Notes under the pieces: model-generated
Database searches by the model: none
What the model saw: the letters and a program-made list of their open reading frames with translations, nothing else
Told to the model about the DNA's origin: nothing
Program-made: the position numbers and the translations under genes
Part shown: piece by piece, positions 1 to 6,086 of the stretch
How positions within the stretch are numbered: the first letter of the stretch is position 1
Layout of the letters: the number at the start of each line of letters is the position of its first letter
NCBI GenBank assembly: GCA_029974855.1
Contig: JARKQO010000165.1
Span: forward strand, 1-6,086
DNA length: 6,086 nucleotides
DNA from: Eubacteriales bacterium
Lineage (GTDB): Bacteria > Bacillota_A > Clostridia > Christensenellales > Aristaeellaceae
Direction of reading: 5' to 3'

Positions 1-923
1 TTGGCGTATGCATGGTCAGCTATTCCGGCCCCATGGTGAAGGGGGCTCTGCAAGCCGGGGCCACCCCCATCTCCATCGCCTTGACCCGGATGCTCAGCGC
101 GGGGCTGTTGCTGCTGCCCTTTGCCCTTAGGCCCGCCTCCAAGGGGCGCGCCTCCTTTTCCCTGCTTCCCAGCCACGGGCTCTGGCTGCCGGTGGCGGCC
201 TTCTTCCTGGCCGGGCATTACCTCACCTGGATCACCTCCATGGCCGGCACCAGCACCTTCGCCTCCGTGGCCTTGGTGTGCACCCAGCCCCTGTTTGTGG
301 CGCTGCTGAGCTACCTGCTGTTCCGGGAGACCATCCCGGCCCGGGCCTTGCCCGGGGCAGGGCTGGCGCTATTGGGGGCTTCGCTCATCGCCCTGTCCGG
401 CTCTCTGGAGGGCGGGGGCTCCCAGGCCGCCCCGGGCCAAAGCCTGGGCAGCAACCTGCTGGCGCTGCTGGTGGCGGTGTTCATGGCGGCCCACTGGCTT
501 ACCGCCCGGCACCTGCGGGGCTCCTTGCCCGCCCAGGTCTACACCCCTCTTTTGTACTTGACCACCGCGCTCCTCATCGCCTGCTGCCTGCCTTTCATGG
601 GTCCCTTTGTGATGCCCTTGGCCGCCTTGCCCTACATGGCGGGGCTGGTGCTGGGCAGCACCCTGCTGGGCCACGCGCTGCTCTCCCGGGCCCTGTCCCA
701 GGTATCCGCCGGGCTTATCAGCTTTGCCCTATTGGCGGAGCCCGTGGGGGCCATGGTGTTTGCGGCGCTGTTCTTCCACGAAATCCCCGGCCCCTGGGTG
801 CTGGCCGGAGGGGCTCTCACGCTGCTGGGGCTGTGCCTGTACCTGCTCTACGAAAGCAGGCGGCGGGTGGAAAATCCAAAGGAGGCCTCCCCTCCGGCGG
901 ACAGCCCGGGGAAGGCCTCCTGA
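1..923 (+). CDS. DMT superfamily (EamA family) transporter, 5' end cut by window
   Basis: A 10-helix inner-membrane permease of the drug/metabolite transporter superfamily; the substrate cannot be told from sequence. The frame is open to the window edge (codons from base 3) and the first visible residues (GVC, then Met at base 12, then SYSGPMVKGAL) fit the end of helix 1 of an EamA repeat, so the true start is upstream and about 15-25 residues are missing. Counting from that Met, the first EamA repeat ends with the typical PLFVALLSYLLFRE block (93-106) and a GAGLALLGASLIAL helix (115-128). The second repeat shows SRALSQVSAGLISFALLAEP (225-244), FFHE (254-257) and a final helix near 263-280, then a basic, hydrophilic tail. 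This double-repeat pattern is diagnostic of the family. The gene converges on the AEC gene, with 11 bp between the stop codons. Family certain; transport role unknown. Confidence 0.92.
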   Translation, partial: GVCMVSYSGPMVKGALQAGATPISIALTRMLSAGLLLLPFALRPASKGRASFSLLPSHGLWLPVAAFFLAGHYLTWITSMAGTSTFASVALVCTQPLFVALLSYLLFRETIPARALPGAGLALLGASLIALSGSLEGGGSQAAPGQSLGSNLLALLVAVFMAAHWLTARHLRGSLPAQVYTPLLYLTTALLIACCLPFMGPFVMPLAALPYMAGLVLGSTLLGHALLSRALSQVSAGLISFALLAEPVGAMVFAALFFHEIPGPWVLAGGALTLLGLCLYLLYESRRRVENPKEASPPADSPGKAS

Positions 924-930
924 CGCTTTT
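871..930. terminator. Candidate bidirectional intrinsic terminator between convergent genes
   Basis: A 9-bp perfect stem (880-888 with 913-921) continues, past one bulged A at 912, into four C-G pairs (889-892 with 908-911). On the minus strand the stem is followed directly by TTTGGATTTT (880 down to 871), which suits termination of the AEC transcript 14 bases after its stop. On the plus strand the stem is followed by GACGC and then four T, a weaker tract for the DMT transcript. The hairpin lies inside the last DMT codons, so it is both coding and structural. Termination itself is inferred. Confidence 0.5.
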
Positions 931-934
931 GCCC

Positions 935-1885
935 TCAGCCTGGTCCCAGAAATCCCAGGCTGCTGAGGACCAGCACCCAGAAAAAAACCGTCACCAAGGA
1001 AAAGGCCGTGGTGGAAGCCACCATGGCCGCCGCCAGGTCCTTGTCCCCTCCCAGCTCCTGCACGATGGTATGGCTGCTTACGGCTGTGGGCGAGGCAAAC
1101 AGCGCCACCAGCGTAGCCAGGGCCACGTCCCGAAAGCCCAGGGCTATGGCGGCCCCCAGGAAGAGCAGGGGCGCCAGCACCAGGCGGGCCAAGGTTGCCG
1201 CCGTCAGCAGGCGGCGGTCCGCCTGCACCCGGCCAAAGTCCAGGGAAGCCCCCAGGGCGAACAGCGCCAGGGGGGTGGCGATCCCCGCCAGCTGGCGCAA
1301 AGGGGTCTCCAGCAAGGGGGGCAAGGTCACCCCCAGCCTCCACAGCAGCAGGCCCAGGGTGGTGCCCAAAATCAGCGGGTTCAACGCCACGCCCTTCAGG
1401 ATGGCCCCAAAGCGGACCCTTTTGCCCCCAAAGCGCAGCAGCGCCACGGTGGACATGACGTTATGCACCGTTACCGCCACCACCGCCATCAAAGCCGCTA
1501 TGCTGATGTCCGCCCGGGGATACATGCTCAGCACCAGGGGAATGCCAAAGATGGCGTAGTTGCCGTGCCCCACGCCCTGGATCAGCGCCCCCCAGCTCTC
1601 CTGCCGCAGCCCAAGCCGGGGCACCAGGGCAAACAGCAGCCCAAACAGGGCCAGCAGACCCGCCAGGCCAAACAGCAGGACCCCCATTTCCACCGCCGCC
1701 TCCCGGTCCGTATCCAGAATGTGAAGGCAAAGCAGCAGCGGGATAAAGAGCCGGTATACGCACACGTTGATCTGCCGGGCCCCTTCCCTGTTCAGCCAGC
1801 CCAGCCGCCGGGCTCCCAGCCCCACCCCCATGATCAACAGCGGCGGAAATACCGTGTTGATGGAAAAGAGCAGCTCCTTCACCAC
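935..1885 (-). CDS. AEC family (auxin efflux carrier-like) permease
   Basis: An integral membrane secondary transporter of the AEC/MleP type, a family that moves small organic acids such as malate or amino-acid-related anions; the substrate is not predictable here. From the GTG at 1885 it has 316 residues, the usual size, with about ten helices in two halves. Family landmarks are the N-terminal FPPLLIMGVGLGARRLGWL (13-31), the GHGNYAIFGIPLV half-helix break (107-118), LNPLILGTTLGLLL (168-181), the ATPLALFALGASL block (203-215), and ASPTAVSSHTIVQELGGD (264-281) before the last helix. A longer reading begins at a TTG (1924), but it adds a charged, non-membrane extension and would leave a leader of under 20 bases after the strong promoter at 1948-1976. 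GTG at 1882 is an equally possible start. An AAGGGA sequence lies 8 bases before 1885 and a better AAGGAG lies 14 bases before it. Transcribed alone, divergent from the operon to its right. Confidence 0.92.
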   Translation of the reverse strand: MVKELLFSINTVFPPLLIMGVGLGARRLGWLNREGARQINVCVYRLFIPLLLCLHILDTDREAAVEMGVLLFGLAGLLALFGLLFALVPRLGLRQESWGALIQGVGHGNYAIFGIPLVLSMYPRADISIAALMAVVAVTVHNVMSTVALLRFGGKRVRFGAILKGVALNPLILGTTLGLLLWRLGVTLPPLLETPLRQLAGIATPLALFALGASLDFGRVQADRRLLTAATLARLVLAPLLFLGAAIALGFRDVALATLVALFASPTAVSSHTIVQELGGDKDLAAAMVASTTAFSLVTVFFWVLVLSSLGFLGPG

Positions 1886-1947
1886 CCATCCCGTCCCTTC
1901 TCCTTCGTGTCGGAGCCGCGCCAACCCCTTGGCGCTCCCGTTCCCGT

Positions 1948-1976
1948 ATCATACTCCCTGGGGGCGGGTCTGTCAA
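1948..1976 (-). promoter_or_regulatory. Sigma-70-type promoter for the AEC gene
   Basis: On the minus strand a perfect -35 box TTGACA (1976-1971) is followed by a 17-base spacer and a -10 box TATGAT (1953-1948, five of six consensus bases). Transcription would start near 1941, giving a leader of about 56 bases to the GTG at 1885. The boxes and spacing are read directly from the sequence; activity is inferred. A small perfect palindrome, GTATCATAC (1946-1954), overlaps the -10 box. Confidence 0.75.
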
Positions 1977-2045
1977 AGGCCCGGCCCGTCCCCGGAAGGA
2001 AAACCCCGCCAAGGCGGCGAAGTGAACCTAAGAAAGAGAACTTTT

Positions 2046-2052
2046 GCGGAGG
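2046..2052 (+). promoter_or_regulatory. Ribosome binding site deciding the start of the M20 homologue
   Basis: GCGGAGG lies 9 bases before the ATG at 2062. An in-frame TTG at 2044 is the only upstream alternative; it overlaps this site and would add six residues lacking family character. The site therefore supports ATG 2062. Confidence 0.7.
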
Positions 2053-2061
2053 CTGCCCTGT

Positions 2062-3372
2062 ATGAGCCAATTTCTCGCTCCCCTGAACTACGGCCGCGCT
2101 TTTGACGTGCTGCGCAAGCTGGACGCCTACACGGCCTACACCCCCCAAGGGGCCCAGGATGTCCACAGCGTGCTGCGGGAAAGCTATCCTTTGGTGTTTG
2201 CCAAAATGGAGCAGACCGTCTTTGCCCGGGAGGCCCTGCTGCTGGAGATGCCCGGGGCCGCCATCACGGACCCCTTGGTGTTCGTGTCCCATTTGGACGG
2301 CCCGCCCCCGGGCCATGGCCCGGAAAGTTTCCCCCCCTCCCAGGGGGAGCCGCTCCAGCCCCGCACCGCCTCCCTCCAGCGGGCCCATGTGGTCATGCTG
2401 CTGGAGGCCTTGGAAACCCTGCTCTTTGAGGGCTACCGCCCCGGCGGGGACCTGCTGGTGGCCCTGTCCATGGACGGGCTCTCCGGAGGTGAGGGGGCTA
2501 AAAGCATCGCCGCCCATTTGAAGGCCCGGAAGATCTCCCCCTGCTTTGTGCTGGACTTCGGCGGCTATGTGACCCAATCCGCCTTTTGCACCTATTTGCC
2601 CAAGAACGCGCCTTTGGCCTTGATCGGCATTTCCGAAAAGGGCCTGCTCCAGGGCCGGGTCACGGCGGACAGCGCCCATCTCAAGGGCAGGGCCCGGGAG
2701 CAAAACCCCCTGGCCTTGCTGCTGCGGGCCGGGGCCCGGCTCAGCCGCGGGCAGCGCCTTCCCGGCCTTTGCAAAAGCAGCGAGGCCATGCTCCAGGCCC
2801 TTGGCAAGCGGGCCCCGCTGCTCCAGCGCCTGCTGGTGATGAGGCCCCGGCTTACCTTTCCTTTGCTGGCCCTGCTGTGGCGCAAGCGGGCCATCATGAA
2901 CCAGTTCTTCCTGTCCCAGCGCACCCTCACCGGGATTTCCTCCGCCGGAGCCCTCCGGGGCCCCGGGGGGGAGACCATGCCCGCCTCCGCCTCCCTGGCC
3001 TTCCGGCAGACCACCATCCCCGGCCAGAATTTGGATTATTGGAAGGACCTGCTCCAGCGGCGCATGGCAAACGAAAACCTGCGCATGACTATGGAGGTGG
3101 AGCTGGAGCACAGCGCCCGCAGCGGCACCGGCGGCGAGGCCTGGGACGCCCTGGAAACCGCCGTGGAAATCCTCTTTGACCGGGTGGTGATCGCCCCCTG
3201 CCTCTCCCCCTATGTGACGGACGGGCGCTTCTACACCGGCCTGCGGGGCAATGTGTACCGGTTCTCCCCCTTTTTGCTGAACGGCCAGGAGGCCCTGCGG
3301 GGGGAATGCGCCCTCACGGAAGGCGCTTTGCAGACCGCCGTGCAGTTCTTCCGGCAGATGCTCAGCGTATAG
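2062..3372 (+). CDS. M20-family (carboxypeptidase S-like) peptidase homologue, probably catalytically inactive
   Basis: A 436-residue soluble protein with no signal peptide, near the normal length for M20 metallopeptidases, and with the scaffold of the carboxypeptidase S-like branch from end to end. Visible blocks are SYPLVF (41-46), LVFVSHLDGPP (72-82), LLEALETLLFEGYRP (113-127), MDGLSGGEGA (137-146), FVLDFGG (162-168), LIGISEKGLLQGRV (187-200), VTDGRFY (385-391), NVYRFSPFLL (397-406) and a final FFRQML. Active members bind two metal ions through His, Asp, Glu, Asp/Glu and His, with a catalytic Glu. Here only His77 of HxD remains. The GRGxxD Asp aligns with Leu105, the EE pair with Gly139-Leu140, the DEGG Glu with Phe166, and the terminal His with about Leu412. 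The intact frame and good ribosome site argue against a decaying pseudogene. First gene of the operon; its stop overlaps the next ribosome binding site. Family assignment is strong; inactivity is inferred from an alignment made from memory; role unknown. Confidence 0.82.
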   Translation: MSQFLAPLNYGRAFDVLRKLDAYTAYTPQGAQDVHSVLRESYPLVFAKMEQTVFAREALLLEMPGAAITDPLVFVSHLDGPPPGHGPESFPPSQGEPLQPRTASLQRAHVVMLLEALETLLFEGYRPGGDLLVALSMDGLSGGEGAKSIAAHLKARKISPCFVLDFGGYVTQSAFCTYLPKNAPLALIGISEKGLLQGRVTADSAHLKGRAREQNPLALLLRAGARLSRGQRLPGLCKSSEAMLQALGKRAPLLQRLLVMRPRLTFPLLALLWRKRAIMNQFFLSQRTLTGISSAGALRGPGGETMPASASLAFRQTTIPGQNLDYWKDLLQRRMANENLRMTMEVELEHSARSGTGGEAWDALETAVEILFDRVVIAPCLSPYVTDGRFYTGLRGNVYRFSPFLLNGQEALRGECALTEGALQTAVQFFRQMLSV

Positions 3373-3376
3373 GAGG
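3371..3376 (+). promoter_or_regulatory. Ribosome binding site deciding a TTG start
   Basis: A perfect AGGAGG overlaps the TAG stop of the upstream gene (3370-3372) and sits 6 bases before the TTG at 3383. The next in-frame Met is 16 residues later, inside the first hydrophobic helix, so the TTG is the credible start. The overlap suggests translational coupling of the two genes. Confidence 0.75.
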
Positions 3377-3382
3377 CTGACG

Positions 3383-5401
3383 TTGCTTTCCATTTTCTAT
3401 CTTGCCTTTTTCCTGGCCTGCGGCCTTGCCATGGCCCGTTTTTTGTTGCCCAGGCTGAGGCCTTTGCCGCGGGGGTACATCGGCCTGTCCTTGGGGGTCC
3501 TGGGGATGATGTGGCTGCCTGCGCTGCTGGCCCACGGATTCTCCTTTACCCTCACCGCCCATTGGCTGGCCGCCGGGGTCATGGCCTTGCTGGCCCTTGG
3601 GTCCTTCTTCCTGCGGGACAGGCGTTCTCCCCTGCCCTTTGACCAGGAGGAAAAGCGCCTGCTGCTGACCTTGGTGGTGCTGGTACTACCCCTGACGCTG
3701 CTTTCCGCCTATCTGCAATACACCCACAGCCTCCGCCCCGCCGCCGACGGCACCTATCATGTGGGCCAGAGCACCTACGGGGATTTATCCTTGCACCTGG
3801 CGGTGGCCACCGGAGCCGTCAACGCCCCCTTCCCCCTTCCCAACAGCCTGATGCTGGGGGCCACCATGGCCTACCCCTACCTGTCCGACACCTTTGCCAC
3901 CAGCTTTTTGATGATGGGCATGGGCCTGCCCGCTGCCATGGCCTTCACCGGGACCTTTTTGATGGCCCTGGTGTTTTCCGGTTATACCCTTTTGTGCGCC
4001 CAGCTCTGCCGCCGCCGGGGGGCCCTTCCCCTGGCGGTGCTGCTGCTGTTTTGCAACGGCGGGCTGGGGTTTTTCCATACCCTCAGCGGCAAAGTGGAAG
4101 ACGGCGTGGTCACCAGCGCCCTGTCCAACCTGGAGGAAGTGCTTACCGGCTATTACAAAACCCCCACCAACCAGCCCGATCCCTACAACCTGCGCTGGGT
4201 GAACATCATCTGCGACATGCTGATCCCCCAGCGGGGCATTCTGGGCGGCTGGAGCATGCTGATGCCATGCCTCAACCTGCTGGTGCCCCCTCTGGCCCGG
4301 CGGGAGAAGCACGATGTCCGGGCATTGGTGCTGCTGGGGGTCATGGCCGGGGGCATGCCGCTTTTGCACACCCACAGCTTTCTGGCTTTGGGCCTTGCCA
4401 GCATAGGCTTCTGCGGCTACAGCCTTTGGGCCGCGCCCAAGGGCTCCCGCCTGAAGGCCTTTGGCCCCTGGCTGCTGTACGGGGGAGTGGCGGCGGCGTT
4501 GGCCTTGCCGCAGCTCATCGGCTTCACCTTTGTCCAGGCCACGGACAGCGACCATTTTCTGCGCTTCCAGTTCAACTGGTGCAACAACCGGGGGGGACTG
4601 GGCCTGGTGGACCCCTACCTTTGGTTCTATGTAAAAAACGTGGGCCTGCCCTATTTGCTGATTCTCCTGGCCCTATGCCGCCGTAAGGCCAAGGGCCAAG
4701 AGCTGGAGGCCGCCGCCCAGGAGCGCAACGGGGAAATCTTCCGGCACCGGCTGCTGGCCGCCGGGGCCTTTACCATCTATGCCGTGGCGGAGTTCATCCT
4801 CTTTCAGCCCAACGAGTATGACAACAACAAGCTTTTTTACGTGTGGTTTTTACTGTGCCTGCCCATGGCGGCGGACTATGCTTTGGAGCTGTACGGGAAG
4901 CTCCGGGGGGTAGCGGGCCGCAGGGCCATTGCCGCCCTGTTTCTGGTAACCTGCTTCCTCTCCGCCGCCCTCACCTTGGCCCGGGAATGGGTCAGCGATT
5001 ACGAGGCCTACAGCCGGGAGGCCATTGCCACGGCTCAGTTCGTGAAGGCGGAAACCCCGGAGCACGCCGTCTTTGTGACCGGGAACCAGCACCTGAACCC
5101 CGTCAGCTCTCTGGCCGGGCGCACCATTTTGTGCTCCAGCGATCTGTACCTGTACTACCACGGTTTTAACACCCGGCAGCGCCGGGCGGAAATCGCCGCC
5201 TTTTACCAGGACCCGGGAAGCCAGCTTGCCTTTTTGGAGAAATACGGTGTACAATACATCTACGTGTCGCCCTACGAGCGGAGCGACTGGGCCCTGGCGG
5301 TGAACGAGGAGGCCCTGGAGGCGCTGTTTCCCCTGGTGTATGAAAGCGACAGCGGCGCGGAGCGGATTTTCGCGGTGCCCCAAAGCGGGTCAGTCCCCTG
5401 A
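3383..5401 (+). CDS. Polytopic membrane protein, GT-C-fold glycosyltransferase-like
   Basis: A 672-residue protein with about 13-14 hydrophobic helices (for example 2-24, 31-52, 58-77, 93-112, 183-207, 312-350, 359-381, 416-431, 456-474, 484-503, 515-533) and a soluble C-terminal domain of about 140 residues (534-672). The first large outer loop carries GDLSLH (133-138); an acidic residue at this place is the usual catalytic or metal site of GT-C enzymes (PMT, ArnT and oligosaccharyltransferase types). Other polar loop motifs are HTHSF (329-333), NWCNNRGG (398-405) and QPNEYDNNK (475-483). The C-terminal domain has the TPEHAVF...SLAGR...YYHG...YGVQYIYVSPYERSDW pattern seen in many uncharacterised bacterial GT-C-like proteins. 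Such enzymes move a sugar from a polyprenyl-phosphate carrier to an acceptor outside the membrane. It starts at TTG, 10 bases after the upstream stop. Membrane nature is certain; the enzyme class is inferred and the substrate unknown. Confidence 0.8.
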   Translation: MLSIFYLAFFLACGLAMARFLLPRLRPLPRGYIGLSLGVLGMMWLPALLAHGFSFTLTAHWLAAGVMALLALGSFFLRDRRSPLPFDQEEKRLLLTLVVLVLPLTLLSAYLQYTHSLRPAADGTYHVGQSTYGDLSLHLAVATGAVNAPFPLPNSLMLGATMAYPYLSDTFATSFLMMGMGLPAAMAFTGTFLMALVFSGYTLLCAQLCRRRGALPLAVLLLFCNGGLGFFHTLSGKVEDGVVTSALSNLEEVLTGYYKTPTNQPDPYNLRWVNIICDMLIPQRGILGGWSMLMPCLNLLVPPLARREKHDVRALVLLGVMAGGMPLLHTHSFLALGLASIGFCGYSLWAAPKGSRLKAFGPWLLYGGVAAALALPQLIGFTFVQATDSDHFLRFQFNWCNNRGGLGLVDPYLWFYVKNVGLPYLLILLALCRRKAKGQELEAAAQERNGEIFRHRLLAAGAFTIYAVAEFILFQPNEYDNNKLFYVWFLLCLPMAADYALELYGKLRGVAGRRAIAALFLVTCFLSAALTLAREWVSDYEAYSREAIATAQFVKAETPEHAVFVTGNQHLNPVSSLAGRTILCSSDLYLYYHGFNTRQRRAEIAAFYQDPGSQLAFLEKYGVQYIYVSPYERSDWALAVNEEALEALFPLVYESDSGAERIFAVPQSGSVP

Positions 5402-5407
5402 AGGAGG
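5401..5407 (+). promoter_or_regulatory. Ribosome binding site deciding the start of the small gene
   Basis: AAGGAGG begins on the last base of the upstream TGA stop and ends 4 bases before the ATG at 5412. It favours this ATG over an in-frame upstream start at 5340, which would lie wholly within the preceding gene. Confidence 0.65.
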
Positions 5408-5411
5408 AGCC

Positions 5412-5627
5412 ATGGAGCGGTTTTTGCGGTATTCCCTGGAGCATGAACGCCCCATCCGGGGCGTGCTGATGCTCAATGGGGCTTTGGTGCAGAAAACCTT
5501 CACCGTGCTGGCCCTGGAGGCGGACCAGGCAACCCTCCGCTTTGGGCAGAAGGGAAAGACCTTGGCTTTACCCGCCTGCGATATCTTAAGCTGTGACTAC
5601 GCCCGGGGCGACCACGGCGACGCCTGA
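5412..5627 (+). CDS. Small hypothetical protein (71 aa) between GT-C-like and GtrA genes
   Basis: No family is recognised. The 71-residue product has a basic/acidic N-terminal stretch (MERFLRYSLEHERPIRG). It then alternates hydrophobic and polar residues in what look like four to five short beta strands (about 16-21, 25-35, 39-44, 49-54 and 57-63), and ends in an acidic tail. This suggests a small beta-barrel of the SH3-like or Sm-like kind, which is inference from pattern only. Two cysteines (56 and 61) flank the last strand; there is no signal peptide or membrane helix, so it is probably cytoplasmic. Its own ribosome binding site overlaps the GT-C stop, and the GtrA gene begins 14 bases after its stop, so it is co-transcribed with both. 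It may help assemble or regulate the glycosylation module. Codon use matches its neighbours, which supports real coding. Confidence 0.75.
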   Translation: MERFLRYSLEHERPIRGVLMLNGALVQKTFTVLALEADQATLRFGQKGKTLALPACDILSCDYARGDHGDA

Positions 5628-5632
5628 GGAGG
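5627..5632 (+). promoter_or_regulatory. Ribosome binding site for the GtrA-family gene
   Basis: A perfect AGGAGG starts on the last base of the upstream TGA stop and lies 9 bases, including a T-run, before the ATG at 5642. It fixes the start and indicates tight operon coupling. Confidence 0.75.
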
Positions 5633-5641
5633 ATTTTTCCC

Positions 5642-6086
5642 ATGCTTCGGAAGATCAAGGCCTTTCTGGACGCCCATCCCAAGGAATACGAGCTTCTCCG
5701 CTATTTGATCGCGGGAGGCCTCACCACGCTGCTGAGCATGGGGGTTTGGGCCCTGTTTTCCATCGCCGTGTCCACCGACCAAACCGTGGAGGGCACTACC
5801 CGGCTTGAGTCCAACATCGGCCAGGTGCTGTCCTGGACCATCGCGGTGCTGTTCGCCTTTTGGATCAACCGCCGCATGGTGTTCCAGGTACAGGGCAGTA
5901 CCCCGGCGGGCATTTTCAAGGAACTGCTCCAGTTCATGGCCAGCCGGTTGGTGAGCTTGGTGCTGTTTGAAATCGGCCTGTTCAACCTGCTGATGACCCT
6001 GGGCTTCAGCAAGCTCGTCAGCAAGGCGGCGGGGCAGATCTTTGTGATCGTGTTCAACTACGTGGTCAGCAAGTTTTGGATCTTCG
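5642..6086 (+). CDS. GtrA family membrane protein, 3' end cut by window
   Basis: GtrA-family proteins are small four-helix inner-membrane proteins thought to move polyprenyl-phosphate-linked sugars across the membrane, or to assist in doing so, for O-antigen, teichoic acid or other wall-polymer decoration. The 148 visible residues open with a short basic cytoplasmic segment and ELLRYLIAGGLTTLLSMGVW (17-36), the typical RFllvGglnT-like start of helix 1. Helix 2 ends in FAFWINRRMVF (71-81), matching the family's sFllNrrwtF signature; helix 3 spans about 94-118; helix 4 ends in VIVFNYVVSKFWIF (135-148), matching the family's closing nFllsrfwvF. Only a few C-terminal residues should be missing. 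The loop between helices 1 and 2 (STDQTVEGTTRLESNIG, 44-60) seems longer than in compact members. It is the last visible gene of the operon and follows a GT-C-like gene, a usual partnership. Family assignment is very sure; the carried sugar is unknown. Confidence 0.92.
   Translation, partial: MLRKIKAFLDAHPKEYELLRYLIAGGLTTLLSMGVWALFSIAVSTDQTVEGTTRLESNIGQVLSWTIAVLFAFWINRRMVFQVQGSTPAGIFKELLQFMASRLVSLVLFEIGLFNLLMTLGFSKLVSKAAGQIFVIVFNYVVSKFWIF

Noticed and set aside
936..962. A perfect 8-bp stem with an 11-base loop just inside the end of the AEC gene, considered as a terminator
   Set aside because: No T-run follows it on either strand, and the hairpin at 880-921 is a much better candidate.
2044..2061. 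Upstream extension of the M20 homologue to a TTG start
   Set aside because: The TTG overlaps the GGAGG site that is properly spaced from ATG 2062, and the added residues have no family character.
278..2065. A 595-codon plus-strand open frame running through the DMT and AEC region
   Set aside because: Its product is rich in Pro, Gln, Gly and Arg with no domain, and it lies over two clearly recognisable transporter genes in other frames. High GC lowers stop frequency, so it is a shadow frame.
1879..3393. A 504-codon minus-strand open frame antisense to the M20 homologue
   Set aside because: Low-complexity Gly, Gln and His-rich composition and no family signature. The plus strand carries the recognisable M20 scaffold with a good ribosome site.
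3785..4555. A 256-codon minus-strand open frame antisense to the GT-C-like gene
   Set aside because: Gln, Gly and His-rich shadow of a membrane protein gene in high-GC DNA, with no ribosome site or domain.
4850..5383. A 177-codon minus-strand open frame antisense to the GT-C C-terminal region
   Set aside because: No family features, and the plus strand encodes a coherent GT-C-like C-terminal domain across the same bases.
5340..5411. Upstream extension of the small gene to an ATG inside the GT-C-like gene
   Set aside because: The extension is an out-of-frame reading of GT-C coding sequence, whereas ATG 5412 has a strong ribosome site.
5701..6057. A 118-codon minus-strand open frame
   Set aside because: It is antisense to the GtrA gene, whose helices and signature motifs are unmistakable on the plus strand.

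Overview
The window is a GC-rich, densely packed bacterial chromosome segment. Strong AGGAGG-type ribosome binding sites, GTG and TTG starts, very short gaps and high third-position GC suggest a high-GC member of the Clostridia, perhaps Oscillospirales. That placement is inferred from style and protein flavour, not from a marker gene.

Layout. Positions 1-923 (+) hold the 3' part of a DMT/EamA-family transporter, cut by the left window edge. It converges on an AEC (auxin efflux carrier) family permease at 935-1885 (-), with 11 bp between the two stop codons. A hairpin in the last codons of the DMT gene, with T-rich tracts on both strands, looks like a shared bidirectional terminator. Upstream of the AEC gene is a near-consensus sigma-70 promoter on the minus strand (TTGACA, 17 bp, TATGAT). 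The GTG start chosen for AEC fits that promoter better than the longer TTG reading.

Divergent from AEC, four genes run rightward as one apparent operon with gaps of 10, 10 and 14 bp. They are an M20-family (carboxypeptidase S-like) peptidase homologue at 2062-3372, a 672-residue polytopic GT-C-like membrane protein at 3383-5401, a 71-residue hypothetical protein at 5412-5627, and a GtrA-family membrane protein at 5642 to the right edge. The GT-C-like protein and GtrA together suggest polyprenyl-phosphate-sugar-dependent glycosylation of a cell-surface polymer. No GtrB-type glycosyltransferase is visible; it could lie beyond the right edge.

The most unusual item is the M20 homologue. Its scaffold is recognisable from end to end and its frame is intact. 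By my alignment from memory it keeps only the first metal-ligand histidine (the HxD motif) and has lost the bridging Asp, both Glu of the EE motif, the Glu of the DEGG motif and the terminal His. It is therefore probably a conserved pseudoenzyme placed at the head of a surface-glycan operon. Every base of the window is in or close to a gene, and no stretch over 300 bases is gene-free.
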